A DNA stretch of 64,000 nucleotides from Morinoia aosen (GCA_030386875.1 CM059573.1:32653891-32717890), one strand, 5' to 3'. Counted from the stretch's first letter, positions 23,414-35,633 are shown. Numbers and translations are program-made. The notes: generated from the sequence alone by a model not told the origin.

Positions 23414-24756
23414 AGAACATACTTTTTACGGTACATACCCGAATAGTCGTCAAGGTAAAAATCAATATTGACGTTAAATACTCTAAACTTTAATCGTTCA
23501 ATCAGTTGTAAATTATCCCTTGGAGACATTGGGAGACTTGACGATAAATTTTGCATTCTTTTACGTCTGATTAATTTCAAATTACATAGCATAAAGCTTT
23601 ACTGATCATGAAATTTGAGTAGGCTTGCAAAATGACTGTATGACGCACTAGATCGTTTAAACATGCTCAAAAAACATGAAGGGTAACCACTCTCGTTTAA
23701 CAGATAACAAAGAAATAAATTAAATTTTGTTCTTACTTTTAATTAGTTTCCAATTGTCAATTATTCGTTAATTATCCAAAACACATCTCATTCATAACAA
23801 TTCACCAGTCATACTCATGACTATTCACCTAGTCATACTCATGGTTGCTTTCGATTACTCGTTACTCCTAACTAATCACCAGACCACCACGTGCGGTTAA
23901 GTAATGGGCGTCTATCGCCTCTCATTATTACTCTCGAATGGTACTTCTTCTGTTCGCGAGCACAATGACAACCGCAATCTACAGTGCTAAACTCTGACCG
24001 TCATGGTATCAATGGTATTACTTCCACCACATGAAGTTATGAACTAAAGCCAGAGTCCCATCGGAAATCTACGGTACAGCTTCTCTTAAAGCTTATTCAC
24101 TTGTCTGCGCGCATTAATTTAATACTATTCCTCTACAGTATTACTCAACCTCGCTGGTAAATTTGACTGGTAATTTTAAACCATTTTCCAGATATATCCA
24201 CAGCCTTGTCGGTATCATTTACCTCTCTGGGTTTACCATTTACATACACTAGAAGAGTCTTTCTCTTTATTTTTATTCCCTCACAAACACTAACTCTGCC
24301 GCGGCCTCTGCTCTTTTTGCTCTCTATTTTTCTCACATATTACTTCTTTCATACTCAGAGCAATGACATCAGGTATCACCAGAATAACATCCACTATTAT
24401 TCGCTTCACTTGGAAGAGTATAATTACTCCTTCCTACTTTTATTTATCTTCTTTACTGAAAATCATATTAATTATCACAGTATATTTCATCACTATTTCA
24501 TCATTTCACTGGATTGTACTACTTGTAAATCATCTTTCAAACAATTCCTGTCCTCTTAATAGAGCGAATTTTTCTTTCAATAATTATTGATCCTTTGATC
24601 CGTAGTCTCTCGAACTCTACTTATACTCAAATGCTAGAAAGTTGAGTTTTACAAAGGTCTTCAGCATTATCTTTGGGCAAATTGAAATGCACTTCCCCCC
24701 TGCAACATCCTACCAGACGCAACCAGCAAAAAAAAATCGAATATGAATTTTAAAAA

Positions 24757-24894
24757 GTTTTGCGCTTTAGCCTTTCTAATCTTCTTGTTTTCGTTCCGAT
24801 TTCAGCTTCGCGTGGGTGTACGAGCATGGAAGCACAGCGAGTAGTGGTGATGGGTTCACGCACTGTACTGTGGGTGTCCAGACGGCCTGGCGCC
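24757..24894 (-). repeat. Right arm of the long inverted repeat, first piece
   Basis: Inverted copy of the inner part of 22345-22543. It is cut by the 9.9-kb hAT-ended insertion and resumes at 34842. The last 8 bp (CTGGCGCC) are the target duplication. Confidence 0.85.
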
Positions 24895-26564
24895 CAGGGT
24901 TTCCACGCGAAGCGACTCTGATTACCCTAACTGAAGGGTGTTGATTACCCCAGATTACCCTAAAACAGCTAATCCTGACCTATGATCTATAAATTAACTA
25001 AAAGGTAAATGGACTGGTTTCCAGAGCTCTGTCAGGATGAATAAGCCCTTTGTTACATACTGCATGAGCGTCAGGAGGGAAATTCAGTCGAACGACGTTA
25101 GAATGCTGGTTTGATACACAGACGATATCACATACGTGTAGCAATCGCTACAAAAGCTTAAGAATTATAAATTTTCCCATTCGCACTTAAATAAATTAAT
25201 TATTAGCATTAAAAATCTTACTATAATTTATTATTAATTATTTTCTACTTCTAATTCGTAATCATTGAAGTTTTTGTGTAAATGCATGAAACAATAAAAT
25301 AACACTCGACATTTTTCGAGAGAGGAGCCCTCTGGTGGCAATACTGCGCAAGGCGCGTCCCTTTTCAAAAGCGCACACTCATATATTGGCGTCTTACTCT
25401 AGCGGTGTTACAGCAAATTCTCGTGAGTAAAAATGTGTTAGAAAATTATCGTGTTCCTTTCGTCGTGTTCAGTGAGTATAAATAGTGACAGTGCTGGTAT
25501 TAAGATACGTAATTATGCGTGGGAATTGTGATGTAGCATGTTCTCATTCAGAGGATTCCTCAACATGACTTAGCGTGAATTTTTACGCCATGTGCATTTC
25601 GTGTGTCAGTAATTTATACTAAATACTCAACTACGTCTTTCCCTTACTGAAAGTCATACACTTGCAGCGTTCATGTCGAGATTGAAATTCGATCATAAAA
25701 TGCTCGTTAGAGCACGACAGAGCCGCTGGCGTCTTTGTGCCGGTTCCTTGTTCTTAAAAATGGCGACGCACAGATTGCCGTCGCGGGTAGGATTTTGCGA
25801 TTCAAAAATCGTATCTTACGCATTTTCGAATAAGATTCTTTACAAACATACTAGTAGTAGTTTTTCTTAAATGTGTGACGTGTAATAAGTGGGAATGCCT
25901 TTTCAATAATTTCGTATGAACTAATAGAGTACGCAAATTATTCATGCACATGCTTGCTAAAGTTTCTTTTTAGTTTCCTTTTCTTTAATTTCATACTCCT
26001 TAAATCGCGTTAAATCGCACATATTTCAATAAAATCATTATCAAAATTTAAAGCATTTCTGCTTATTTTTTATGTGACAAAATACCTACTAGCATATGCC
26101 TTCACGAATACGTACGATGTATGCCGGTGGTTTATCGCCAATGGCGACGCGTAAAAACCGCCGGGTTAATCGTCGCACTGATTTTCATGCTTTCGTTTTT
26201 TTGCGCATATTTCCTTTCTGTGCAAGCAAAACTTTTAGTGTTTCTTTTTTTTATTGTGGATATTATTCCTTAATTTTTATTAATTGCAAATGATATTTAT
26301 CCGTGATTTTCAGTAGGATTTATAGCAATGAAAGTAGGATTCCTTTTCTCTGTTGATTCTTGTACGGAGATAGGGATGTTTCTAGAGCACTGAACAAGCG
26401 TTAATTCTCAGTATTACGCAATTTTAGCCGTGTTATGTCTTTTCGCGGTTTCATGAATCTTGTGTTATGAAATCACGTGTTCTTCTTTTCCAAAACTCCA
26501 CCAATTTAACCTCCTATATTGCTGTCCTGCAGATTCTTGCAAAAGTTGCAGTCTCTTGATATTT

Positions 26565-26916
26565 TCATGATATTCCGTAGATCTTGTGTTTACTTGCATG
26601 TAGTTTCGGTAATGAATAACGATTGTCATTACCGGAAAGTCTTAAACCGCATGCTCTGAGATTAAAGCCGAAGGCATTTGTGAACAAGTTGCCAGTTACA
26701 AAAGAATCTGTCCTTTCTCCTTGAGCTTTGCCAAAAGTGAGAATCCCTAAAGATAGCTCGTGTCTGATCTGTAGGATTTCTCGGAGTTGCGTGTGGGCGT
26801 TTATCATGTCGATGTTGGGGACTGTCAGCACTAGAATTTTCCGTGATGTCTCCTTTGGACGGCTCATCCAGCGTTCGTTTTTTTGCAGACCTCATCGTCA
26901 TCACCAACGCCAACAC
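26565..26916 (-). other. Unidentified minus-strand open segment, 3' of the hAT relic
   Basis: Two overlapping frames; one starts MRSAKKRTLDEPSKGD and is Lys/Arg/Ser-rich like a disordered protein start, then stops after about 80 codons. I do not recognise it. It lies downstream of the hAT zinc-finger relic in the same orientation, so it could be decayed transposon coding sequence or chance. Confidence 0.2.
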
Positions 26917-26934
26917 ACCATCACTCCCTGGGCC

Positions 26935-27135
26935 TTAGTGGGATTGACTTTGTTGGATTTAGTTTTCACTTAACTGGTTTTTCACTGAACTGGTTTTACT
27001 TGAACTGGCCCGACCTTAGCTGGCCTCATCTTACCAGTCTATACTGGCCTTGGCCTTCCGTTTTGTTTGTCTCGCTTGCTTGGGCTTCAACACTACTTGA
27101 CTCATCGGAATTGCCCCAAAACTTGAGTCTACTTG
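26935..27135. repeat. Low-complexity (A)CTGG-rich stretch
   Basis: CTGG/TTGG words recur irregularly (for example AACTGGTTTT, GAACTGGCC), giving a Trp/Leu-rich spurious frame on the plus strand. Confidence 0.5.
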
Positions 27136-27421
27136 CCTGGCCTCAACTCAATTAAATTGCCCTTAACAATCGCCTCGGGTCGTTTCCAAGTTTTATAAAA
27201 TTGGGTTAAAATCATTTTTAAACCACACACACACGCGCGGTCGACTTCAGCATCTCTCCAGGAGCCTACCGCCTGCCAGGACTGCGAACCATCGTCAGCC
27301 GAGTCCTTCCGAAGAGCAAGATTTGGCAATCCTTTTTCGGCTCTCCTCGAGAATAAAACTACCAACGAAAAGCTGAGTTCCTGAGTGCTTATTACCCTTT
27401 CTCATGGTCTATTACAAATGC

Positions 27422-27860
27422 TTATCGAGGTTGTTTAGGACTGGCTATACCCCACGGCCAAAATCCTAACATACGAGATGTTTGCCAAGTACCTGTCGAA
27501 TTAAGTTTGATGGCCGCTGTTTTCCAAGGCACCTTTTTTTTCTGCGACTCCTGATCTGGGAACAATGTTTTCATCAAACTAAAGAGGCTCACACAATGAG
27601 ATAGATGGTGCTTAGCTAAAAATGCACTAACTTGCAGTTCCACTTTACGAGCACAATAATTTTCGAGAGAATCATTGGATTGCACATATCTGGCAATTGA
27701 TAGTTTTTTGCCACCATGGATCGTTGTTTGTGTCGCTGAGAGCATGTGACGCTTGATCTCCGATTTCCCACAAGTAATATAGGTTCGACAAACCTTACAA
27801 TATTCCACATCCTTTTGCTCGGTTGATTTTGAGAACTTGGCTAACCATCTATAAACTTTG
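27422..27860 (-). pseudogene. N-terminal relic of a hAT transposase (zinc finger)
   Basis: The minus-strand translation reads, in order: VYRWLAKFSKSTEQKD, then CKVC...KSEIKRH (BED/TTF-type finger start), then a region ending FLAKHHLSHCVSLFSLMKTL FPD, which matches the FL.EH.L.F...D.L..L.K..FPD block after the finger in many hAT-related transposases. The second His of the finger is not where expected (HMLSATQ). The frame fails after the FPD motif at about 27560, and no RNase H-like core is visible downstream. It lies inside the 24895-34833 segment and may be the remains of its own transposase. Confidence 0.6.
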
Positions 27861-28081
27861 GCCGATGGGCGTAATTCAAGTTTTTACTTTAGACAGGTTT
27901 GAATTCTTTGATAAGGCGGGTCACCAGTGCTCGGGTAAAGCACATTGAATTGCAAAATGAATTAATTATGGCCACTGACTCAGAAGGAGTTAGGCGGTAT
28001 TCGGACGCAATATTTCAAGCGTCTACAATCAACAACAAAACCACTATTACAGCCAACATCAGAAGGGAATGAGGGAACAGA

Positions 28082-28354
28082 CTAGCCTTTATGGGATTTA
28101 TTGAGGAGAAGGTTGAACGACGAAGTGCGAAGCTTGACTCTTGTTCGCGAGACGTTCTTGGGGAGAGTCCGAGGAGGTTGCAGGACTTCAGACGATTCGT
28201 TCAGCTCAGGCTTGTGAAGCGCGTGCTGGAGTGTGAAGTCGATGATGGTGTAGGTGTGGGAGGTTCCGACACTAAGTGAGTAGTGAGTTGAGTGCTGAGT
28301 ATGGGATTTGTTACCGGTTGGGAAAACTCGGTAAGAGTGGGACTCTCGACCCAA
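28082..28354 (-). other. Unassigned GC-richer block with AATAAA on the minus strand
   Basis: An open minus-strand segment of 90 codons without recognised motifs that ends with AATAAA at about 28096. It could be a solo LTR fragment or a terminal exon. No partner copy exists in the window to decide. Confidence 0.2.
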
Positions 28355-28458
28355 TGGTAGTCACAACTGGAGGTTTTAGCGGCTTAGCTGCAGGGATGCA
28401 GGCCTTCCCGTTTAATAAGTTAACATAGGAGGGGAAACTTAGAGAATCAACTCAGAGA

Positions 28459-28497
28459 GTGAACCAGGAGGGTGAACCCGGAGGGTGAACTCGGAGG
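28459..28497 (+). repeat. Three tandem copies of a 13-bp unit
   Basis: GTGAACCAGGAGG, GTGAACCCGGAGG and GTGAACTCGGAGG follow each other without gaps. Confidence 0.85.
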
Positions 28498-30508
28498 AGG
28501 TAAGCTCCTTAAATTAAGAGGTTAGGGTTTGGTTTCATACGTGTTTGTGAGTGCATGAATGTGTGGTCCAGTAGATCCTGTCAGGGGACATCGTGCTAGA
28601 TTATTTTGAACAAAAACGAGTCTATTCATACACATGTGCAAGACTGCTGCATCTGCTACTCACAGAGGAACAATGGAAGAGTCTAGTGCTAAAGTCAGTA
28701 CCGCAGCTCTAGCGCCCGAGTTGCAGCCTGAATCATCTTAACACCCAGAACCGGTGTTCAAGACCAACTGGTCAAAACTCCACTGATATCACAAGCAGCA
28801 ACACAACTGAGTATATAATCGTTATGTAATTTGCTAATGGAATTTAATTATACTGGTTTGGCTTCCAGGTATTCCAAAATATAGCCAGCCAACTGCTGTC
28901 AGTTGGCGGTTGTAACTTGAGTCAAAAGCAAACTACACTTACAACTCAGCATGAGACTGAAGATTTAAATTTCCCGCACAGGGAACTAATTTCTAAAGAC
29001 AAAACATGACTGAGTATGAACTAACAACTAGAAGTAAAATAATTTACACAAAATGGCATGAGAAAAGGTGAGGACTCTTGTTCTCTATAATTTAGATGAG
29101 CCAGAACTGCTTCTAGGCGCAGAAAAATTACATATAAAAAGGCACAACAGAATAACAAACCAACTGAAGCTGGAAAGCAAAGTTACAGTGACTTAGCAAA
29201 AAGGCTAACAACGCTCAATTAAATTCAGGGAAGTAAAATTGGACTTCCTCACAAATGATCTTTGTGGACAGCAAAGTGTCTTAAAACGCTATGTTCAGCA
29301 CTAAAAAATATCTAAGGAGCTAATGCTAACATCGTCTGACACTGACGGCACAATACAGAATCATCGGAGAATAGTAAACACGAAAACTATGGCAAAGATG
29401 GGGCAGTGAGCTTGAGGCTGGTGCCTAACTAACACCGGCACCAAGGAAACATAGTGAATGTTCACAAAAATGAGCTCTCAACACATAGACAAGTCAATAT
29501 ATATAAAAGAACACTTAATATTAACACTTGATACCTACAAATGCCCGCTCTGGGGCCCAAGAACTAAATCGGAAGAGCACACAACGTGAATGTTCAGTCT
29601 GCCTGGATGGCTGACTATCGAAAGCTTGCGAAATGGTTCTGCGCGAATGTTTCCAACGGAAGTGACTGACGGAAACGTGATCGGCAAATATTTCGAACAC
29701 GTTTTTGGTAAAATTTTGAGTTTAATCGAATTAATTTGGTCTTGTAAAATTATAAAAATAATTACATTTGTATAATTTAATTTTAGGATGTTAGTTTTTT
29801 AATATTTTATGAAATTAGGCTGAAGTGCGGCCGAGGGCGATCACTACACATGTCACGTCGTACAAGACGTGAGGAAATTTGAAGAATTTTGATAAATTTA
29901 TTTCGGCAACATTCCGCGGATCCGCGCTTCGTCCGCAAGAATGACGCCAACGTTTTATTTGTTTGAAGTGCGTGGGAGGAACAGGTTCCCGGCTAATCTT
30001 AAGTTTCTGTGTCGTTTAGGAAGTGAACTTGAGTGGGAAACTCATTTGATTTACGTGTTACCTCGCTGGCTATATTTTTCGGGTGTTTTCTTTCGGTGTA
30101 GCCAGTAAGCTGCAGTGTAATGCTGGGAATTAGTCAGGTTCTGGTTTACCGGTATTTTAGCTGAACACTGTGATTTACTAATGAACTTTCCTATCTCTGT
30201 TTCACTGCTCCAAGTGATTTTGTGTTAATGTCCAAACGTTTTTTTTTGCTCAGCAACATTTGCATAATAGCCAAGCCATGTAAGCTAGCTATGTTGTCAT
30301 ATATAATATTGTAAACAGTGTCATGGGCAGTAAATGCAACATGGAGAGACTGACATTTCAATGCTTTTAGTTTGACACAGAGGATTATTTGAAGTTTATT
30401 ACATTTCATAGATTAACACAAGATAGCACAATTTTATATTTATTTGATAATACAAACCAACCACTGCTTCACTATTGAAAGATTTGTGTACTGAAAATAA
30501 AAACTGTT

Positions 30509-30715
30509 GTGATCTTATCACAACGTAAGGATCTTCAGAACGAGGGACGCCTCTATATGTTCGGAATGATCCAAAGCAGCCGAAGAGAGACGTCGTGTGC
30601 TTCGAAGAACGGTTATCGGATTCTGTTAGTCGTGCTAAGTAGTTATTCTTCCCTCCTTCTGTTTCTGCTCTACGTCGACTCCGAGATCGCGGGGGAAGCA
30701 AAGGACGTCAACTGA
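30509..30715 (+). CDS. Possible exon: short type II membrane-protein-like N terminus
   Basis: 68 codons, GC-richer than the surroundings. Residues 1-35 are polar with several Arg/Lys, residues about 37-56 form a strong hydrophobic helix (ILLVVLSSY, LLLFLLYV), then an acidic tail. This is the layout of a Golgi-type signal anchor. A possible splice acceptor ATCTTCAG lies at about 30529-30536, so a start at residue 17 or 20 is equally likely. No good donor or downstream exon was found, and homology is not recognised. It lies inside the hAT-bounded segment. It may well be chance. Confidence 0.2.
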   Translation: MILSQRKDLQNEGRLYMFGMIQSSRRETSCASKNGYRILLVVLSSYSSLLLFLLYVDSEIAGEAKDVN

Positions 30716-31727
30716 CTGAAGGAGCTGCCAAATACCGACACAAGAGAGATTCTTCACTGTTATTTCTGTCATTATTAAATAGCCCATGTTAATTAGATCA
30801 TTTGTGCGGTTAGCGAGAATTAATGTTTCCCTTTGCTTATATAATTCGATACGCTAGAGTCGTACATAATCGCTTGATTGAGGAATAATCTGTATTGAGA
30901 TTACAATGTGAGCTACCGCTCTGAGAAGGGCGTGACGCCGAACGACCGATAGGGTAAGCTCCCAGCACAAGAGTCAGTACGTCCGAGACTTCCCTCAGAG
31001 AAAGAGCGCCTTACCACATCTTGAACGCCTGCCTTCGGGCTGGGCATTGTTTCTCTTTTGAAATGTGTACTACTAGTGATTCCTCATACCTGTTAAATTA
31101 AAGTAATTGATAAATGTCTCGGCGTACACACGATATAGCTATCTTCCGGATTTCAAAACAAAGATAAGTCCACCATGTCATATGTCCCTTAGGTGACATC
31201 CTCATTGCCTCCCTTCTGGGCGTAGGATTATCGGTATTATGCCTTAAGCATTCATTTATATCGTCATGCCTTCAGCATATCTTATGTTTTGTCTTCAATG
31301 TCAATCGAAGTGTAATTTAGTGCGTTAGGCTTGCTTTACTTTAGAATGATAACCTTTTGTGACGAGATTAGGGAATAAATGTCGATGTGCCATTGCGTAT
31401 AATTTCCTGCTGGTTAGGAAGATGAGTTATCATTATCTGTGGAGAGAAATATTCCATGCTACCAATTTATACTAATTCCACGCTTCCAATATGCCGCTCA
31501 TTTAATTTGCCGCTCATTCATTAATTAAATTCGTGGACGTTGAAAAGTCCCAGTTTATCTACGTTAACCTAAAATAAAATAATGTGGTCATCAATCACGC
31601 CCGTCAAAAGAGAGCTAAAAAAGATGAATAGAAAGAAAGAATGACATCGAGAAAGAGCTCCATAACAAAACTATGGTGATTCTTCCATGGATTAGACATC
31701 AGTTGTTGACATGGAAAAATTCATGGC

Positions 31728-31845
31728 ACGTCGTGCTGGACTTGTACCAACTTGGGAACATGATTTTTCTTGCCTTTGTATTATTTACGTCGTGCCAGAC
31801 TTGTACCAACTTGGGAACATGATTTTTCTTGTCTTTGTATTATTT
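31728..31845 (+). repeat. Tandem duplication of a 59-bp unit
   Basis: Two adjacent copies starting ACGTCGTGC at 31728 and 31787, differing at about three positions. Confidence 0.9.
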
Positions 31846-32736
31846 ATAACATTCATTAATAGAAAAATGTGAAGCAAGTAAAATAAACTTAGTCGATTGG
31901 CTTCTTACCTATGAGCTGTGCTGGGCAAGTTGCGCCAGTCAGCAAGGTGGAAGCCTAAAGGTACGGCATTCAGTAGACTGAGAATAGGCGCAGAAATTTG
32001 AGACCACTAGCTCATATGATTTGTGTTTTCAAAGCGACGATGACAAACGTGTACTTGCTCCTCTCATTTTTTTATAATAGAATTTATTGATAATGGTTGA
32101 TTTGATAACCTGAGTGACTTGCCCCTGCTTTAGAGACCTAATTTTGCTGTCTCTTTTTCCACAGATAGGGTAAAGTAAAAGACAGAGCAATCAATTATTT
32201 TATGTCCTAGAATAAGCTGCTCCAGGTCTAAAGTGAGGGACCTTTCCCCATCGTCTGTAAGTATTTTAAAGTATTCTCTCTCAACCTGTAACGTTACCTA
32301 ACTCATCTCTCTATTATCGTGAGGCATTCATGCGAAGACTATAAATTTGTTGCGCGATCGTCCACCTTTCTGTTCAAATAAAGTGCTTATCAACTAGTGA
32401 CCGCTGTGTTAAAATTGCTAGATACGGATGTGCATTCAGGTATATATTCTTTTATGCTTCCATAAAAAGACACTTTGAACATTGGGCGAAACGAGCGATT
32501 CATGTATTATTGCCTGGCGTTAGTGACACGAGTTTTACAATATTCGTGTGCGTATCATAAATGTGTTCTTTCTAAATGTGTTTCTAGCCGTGTGTCTTCG
32601 GCAGGGTGTTCTTGATAATGTGTCCATCGACTAAGGATTTATTCTCTTCCCTGTCAATGCAACTGAAACCCTTCTTGTTTTGTGAACTTATCTCCTAGTT
32701 TGCTATTCCTGTGCACCTTGTGCGTAGATTCCGCGT

Positions 32737-33080
32737 TCCCCCAACTCCACGCTAAATGGTGCCTTCCTCTTTCCTCTCTTGGGACATCTTTGTCGCGGTT
32801 AAGGGAGACTAAAACTTTCTTATATAATAATACTGGTAATAGCAATGCGAATTGTTGTGGCGCTACGTCGTTAGCAGGGCGGCGAGTTCCCTTTATTATG
32901 TGCTGCTATTCTATGGCCTCTTATGTCTCACTCAGCTATTTCTCGTGTACCCTCGAGGTATGAATTTACTTTCTTGTTGTGCGGTGCTATGTAAATGGTG
33001 CCTTCCTCTTCCCTCTCTTGGAACACCTTTGTCGTGGTTGAGGGAGGCTAAAACTTTCCTATTTAATAATACTAGTAATG
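32737..33080 (+). repeat. Two direct copies of a ~100-bp dispersed repeat
   Basis: 32750-32845 and 32993-33080 share TAAATGGTGCCTTCCTCTT, TTTGTCG.GGTT and a TAAAACTTTC block followed by AATAATACT. A third, more diverged copy is at 39032-39110. Class unknown; short LTR or SINE fragment is possible. Confidence 0.75.
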
Positions 33081-34729
33081 CGTTACGCATGCCGTCACTA
33101 GAATATCATACCTAGTTCTAACAACGTTTAGCAGTTCTCTGTGTCTCACTCAGGAAGTGGAAGATTCCTTTCTCGTTATACATTAATTGCTTATTCGACT
33201 GTGATCTTAAGTTAGGATTTCCTGTCACGCAATTCCTGGTCCGAGTCTGAATCATACTTGTCTGGGCAGATTCACGGGGTCGTTCGGATAAGAAATAAAA
33301 CCGAAGAAACCACGTGTTCTTCTTGGTGTCCCTACGCCTTCCGTTCCTACGCGTGCCGAAGCGAAGATAGAATTTCCGCTAGAGCACACGTAACAACACA
33401 TCCCTCAAACTCAGGTTTCGATGTCAACGAATCTTTAAATTTCTGCTGGTAGTTTGAACCTAGTTTCTAGCTTTCAAGTGGAGCTTTCCTTTCTTCTATG
33501 TGGTTTCTTTGGTTCTTCCACACTCGGTGCGCGATCATCTGCTATGCTGCAAGAAATGCAATAATATGTGTTCCTATCCCTAGAACAATAATTCATTTTT
33601 TTATTCAATTTTCCATCTATTCATGCGTTCAGCCATTCTTTCCACATGCACAATCTAACCTAACACCTTGAACCTTTCTCTGCAATGACTTTCTGGCTTT
33701 CCTCACACATGACCTTCGTCATATCTTTTCATAACGGATTTTAACCAATCTTGTTACACCACATATGCTTCTCAGAGACTTCGTTGCAATCACATTCACT
33801 TATCAACTCATAAAGTTGATCGTAAAGTAGTCAAATTTATTCATTTCCTGAAGGGCGGGTGAGAAAATTGAGAGGTTTTTGGAAAAAGATACCTTGCCTT
33901 TATTAATATGCATAAACTTTCCTCAACACTCAGTTGTTAGAAGCCTTAGTGCTTCAATTTTGGTTGACGGAATACTACGCATGATCGCAGCAGCTACATC
34001 AAATTTTACGTCCGTGTTACAGCGCCTAAGAAAGAAAGTGAGAGTACAAACATAGATTGCAAGTTTTAAGTCGTTAACTGTACTCTTTTGTTTATATGAA
34101 TTTTTGTAACTAATTTTATAGCTTCTTCCTTTCGCTTTTAGCACCTTTTGTAACTCGAAGTGTCAAAGAACCCTGTCTAATTTTTTTGTTTGCATCGCTA
34201 CAATAACATGCTTTTTGGGGTGCAACATGGCGTGCAGCTGGCAAAATACCGGCGCTGTGAGGCAACACTGCTGTTAATTCAATGACTATCACATGAATGA
34301 ACCTATTTTTTATTTCTAAGATGAAATATATTAGCTGTGGTAATTAACAATAGAACAAACATACCTGTCAATATTCTGTTGAAGCTTATAAGCACGAGCA
34401 CAATCAGAACAGGACAGGGACTTTCGTCGACTGGCTGTTGCTGACACCGATCGAGTTTTTTATTAGCGAAATGCAACTCAGAATCATTTGTCAAAACGAA
34501 GTGTTCAAGAGATATTATGGCTTCGTATCTTGACGCCGTCTTTCGTGAGCGATACCTGATGACATTCAAATATGTGACACTAACCACAGCAGCAGTGCAG
34601 TTTTGTGAACACTAAATTCTGGCCCGTGTCATTACATTTCGTTCAAGTGGTAACCAGTAGGGTGCTTGCATATTGGCTTTCAATTTTCTATTTTTCGTAG
34701 ATTAGGCGGTCACTTTCTTCACGGAGCTC

Positions 34730-34833
34730 TGATTACCCTAGATTTGCCCAGATTTTTCATTACCCTAAACATTACCCTAAGGTACCCCTGATTACCCTAA
34801 ACTAGGGTAATTACCCTGCTCGTGGAAACACTG
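34730..34833. repeat. Subterminal TTACCCTA repeats, right end of the hAT-type segment
   Basis: At least six copies of ATTACCCTA or its complement, in both orientations, within about 100 bp. Matching copies at 24922-24964 mark the left end. The irregular spacing argues against telomeric DNA. Confidence 0.8.
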
Positions 34834-34841
34834 CTGGCGCC

Positions 34842-34905
34842 CCAGCACCTGTCAACAAACAAAGGTGGCATTGATGCCTGCGCGCACTGGTCAATGCAAA
34901 AAAAC
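34842..34905 (-). repeat. Right arm of the long inverted repeat, second piece
   Basis: Continues the arm interrupted at 24894: CCAGCACCTGTCAACAAAC matches, inverted, the left-arm segment at about 22386-22404. Confidence 0.8.
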
Positions 34906-35449
34906 TGCCTGGCAAAACTCTACCTCTGCTGCTGCACGTTGTCTCCTCACGCGCAATGAATATCTAGGCTGCAACGGAACTGTAACAATTATAACAATTA
35001 ATTGTTGCTGCGTTACTTATCTTAAATTATAGTTTTAGTTGTCGCACGATATCGTGATCTCTGCAGTCGTTCTAGGCGCTGCACCGTTACTGCTTCGTCC
35101 GCAGCACGCAGATAACATAGCTGTAGTCGGCTGACACCACGTAGATGTAGTTTTTAGGTCTGTTGTCACTCTTTCCGTAGATCTCTGTAGACGATGGACT
35201 AATTCTCTTCTTGGTTCCTTGTTGCTCTGACTGTCTCTGCAAATCCTCTTCTTAAACGTTATAATTCCTGTCGTCAGCAGATGATCTTCACGGTAGTTCT
35301 CTTGGTTTCACTGTAGATATCAGTTATCTTCTTCGCTGTGTTGATTTACTGTAGTCACCTGATCTTCTTCTGAAACTTCTGTAGGTTTCTCGTCGAATAC
35401 TATATCTTCTTGACGTCTCAATTATATCTTCTTAACTTCGTGGGTCCTT
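34906..35449 (-). other. Leader region of the LTR element
   Basis: On the minus strand this stretch after the primer-binding site is rich in GAAGAAG-like purine runs and has no long open frame, like the untranslated leaders of many gypsy/Pao elements. I see no gag start. Confidence 0.4.
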
Positions 35450-35467
35450 TAACTCGCTGGCCACCAA
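35450..35467 (-). promoter_or_regulatory. Putative primer-binding site
   Basis: Directly after the 5' LTR, the minus strand reads TTGGTGGCCAGCGAG. PBS sequences begin with TGG, complementary to a tRNA 3' CCA. It loosely resembles the tRNA-Trp-type PBS (TGGTGACC...) of some Ty3/gypsy lineages; the tRNA is not certain. Confidence 0.45.
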
Positions 35468-35633
35468 TGTGAGGACCAAGGTTAGGGAAACGCTGGAGAA
35501 CTGCGACGTTTACTGGTAGCGATGTTGTTACAGGATGGGATGCGGACCAAATGCGCGGGGCCTGAGGGGCTAACCGCTTATAAAGCCTCTGAGGCGTACA
35601 GGAAAAAGGGACATATGTGGGCTTGCGCGCACA
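35468..35633 (-). repeat. 5' LTR of the minus-strand retroelement
   Basis: Read on the minus strand, it starts TGTGCGCGC and ends CCTCACA, giving TGTG...CACA termini (166 bp). The portion 35479-35633 is shared with the other LTR; the last 11 bp are absent from the copy at 20561. Confidence 0.75.

Larger units (their letters stand above)
24895..34833 (-). mobile_element. 9.9-kb segment with hAT-type ends
   Basis: Left end CAGGGTTTCCACG and right end (reversed) CAGTGTTTCCACG match at 12 of 13 bases. Identical 8-bp duplications CTGGCGCC flank it (24887-24894 and 34834-34841), and joining the flanks restores the inverted-repeat arm. Both ends carry several ATTACCCTA/TAGGGTAAT copies within about 100 bp, like hAT subterminal transposase sites. 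It is far longer than most hATs. A minus-strand zinc-finger relic of a hAT transposase lies inside, but the catalytic core is missing. The interior probably gained other insertions. Confidence 0.85.
20561..35633 (-). mobile_element. Non-coding LTR retroelement, minus strand, with nested insertions
   Basis: Two direct repeats of 155 bp (20561-20715 and 35479-35633) are over 90% alike by eye. Read on the minus strand they begin TGTGCGCGC, and a purine tract sits directly before the downstream copy, so the element runs right to left. After subtracting the 9.9-kb nested segment it measures about 5.1 kb. No gag, protease, reverse transcriptase or integrase frame is visible between the LTRs, so it resembles a LARD-type non-autonomous element or one whose core was lost. 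Target duplications are not identifiable, perhaps because the 20561 end has lost about 11 bp. Confidence 0.75.

Noticed and set aside
24206..24559. 117-codon plus-strand frame
   Set aside because: Phe/Ile/Tyr-rich, from a pyrimidine-rich low-complexity region, with no domain and an overlapping antisense frame.
24922..34830. Telomere-like TTACCCTA repeats
   Set aside because: Few, irregularly spaced and in both orientations only at the ends of the hAT-type segment; better explained as subterminal transposase sites.
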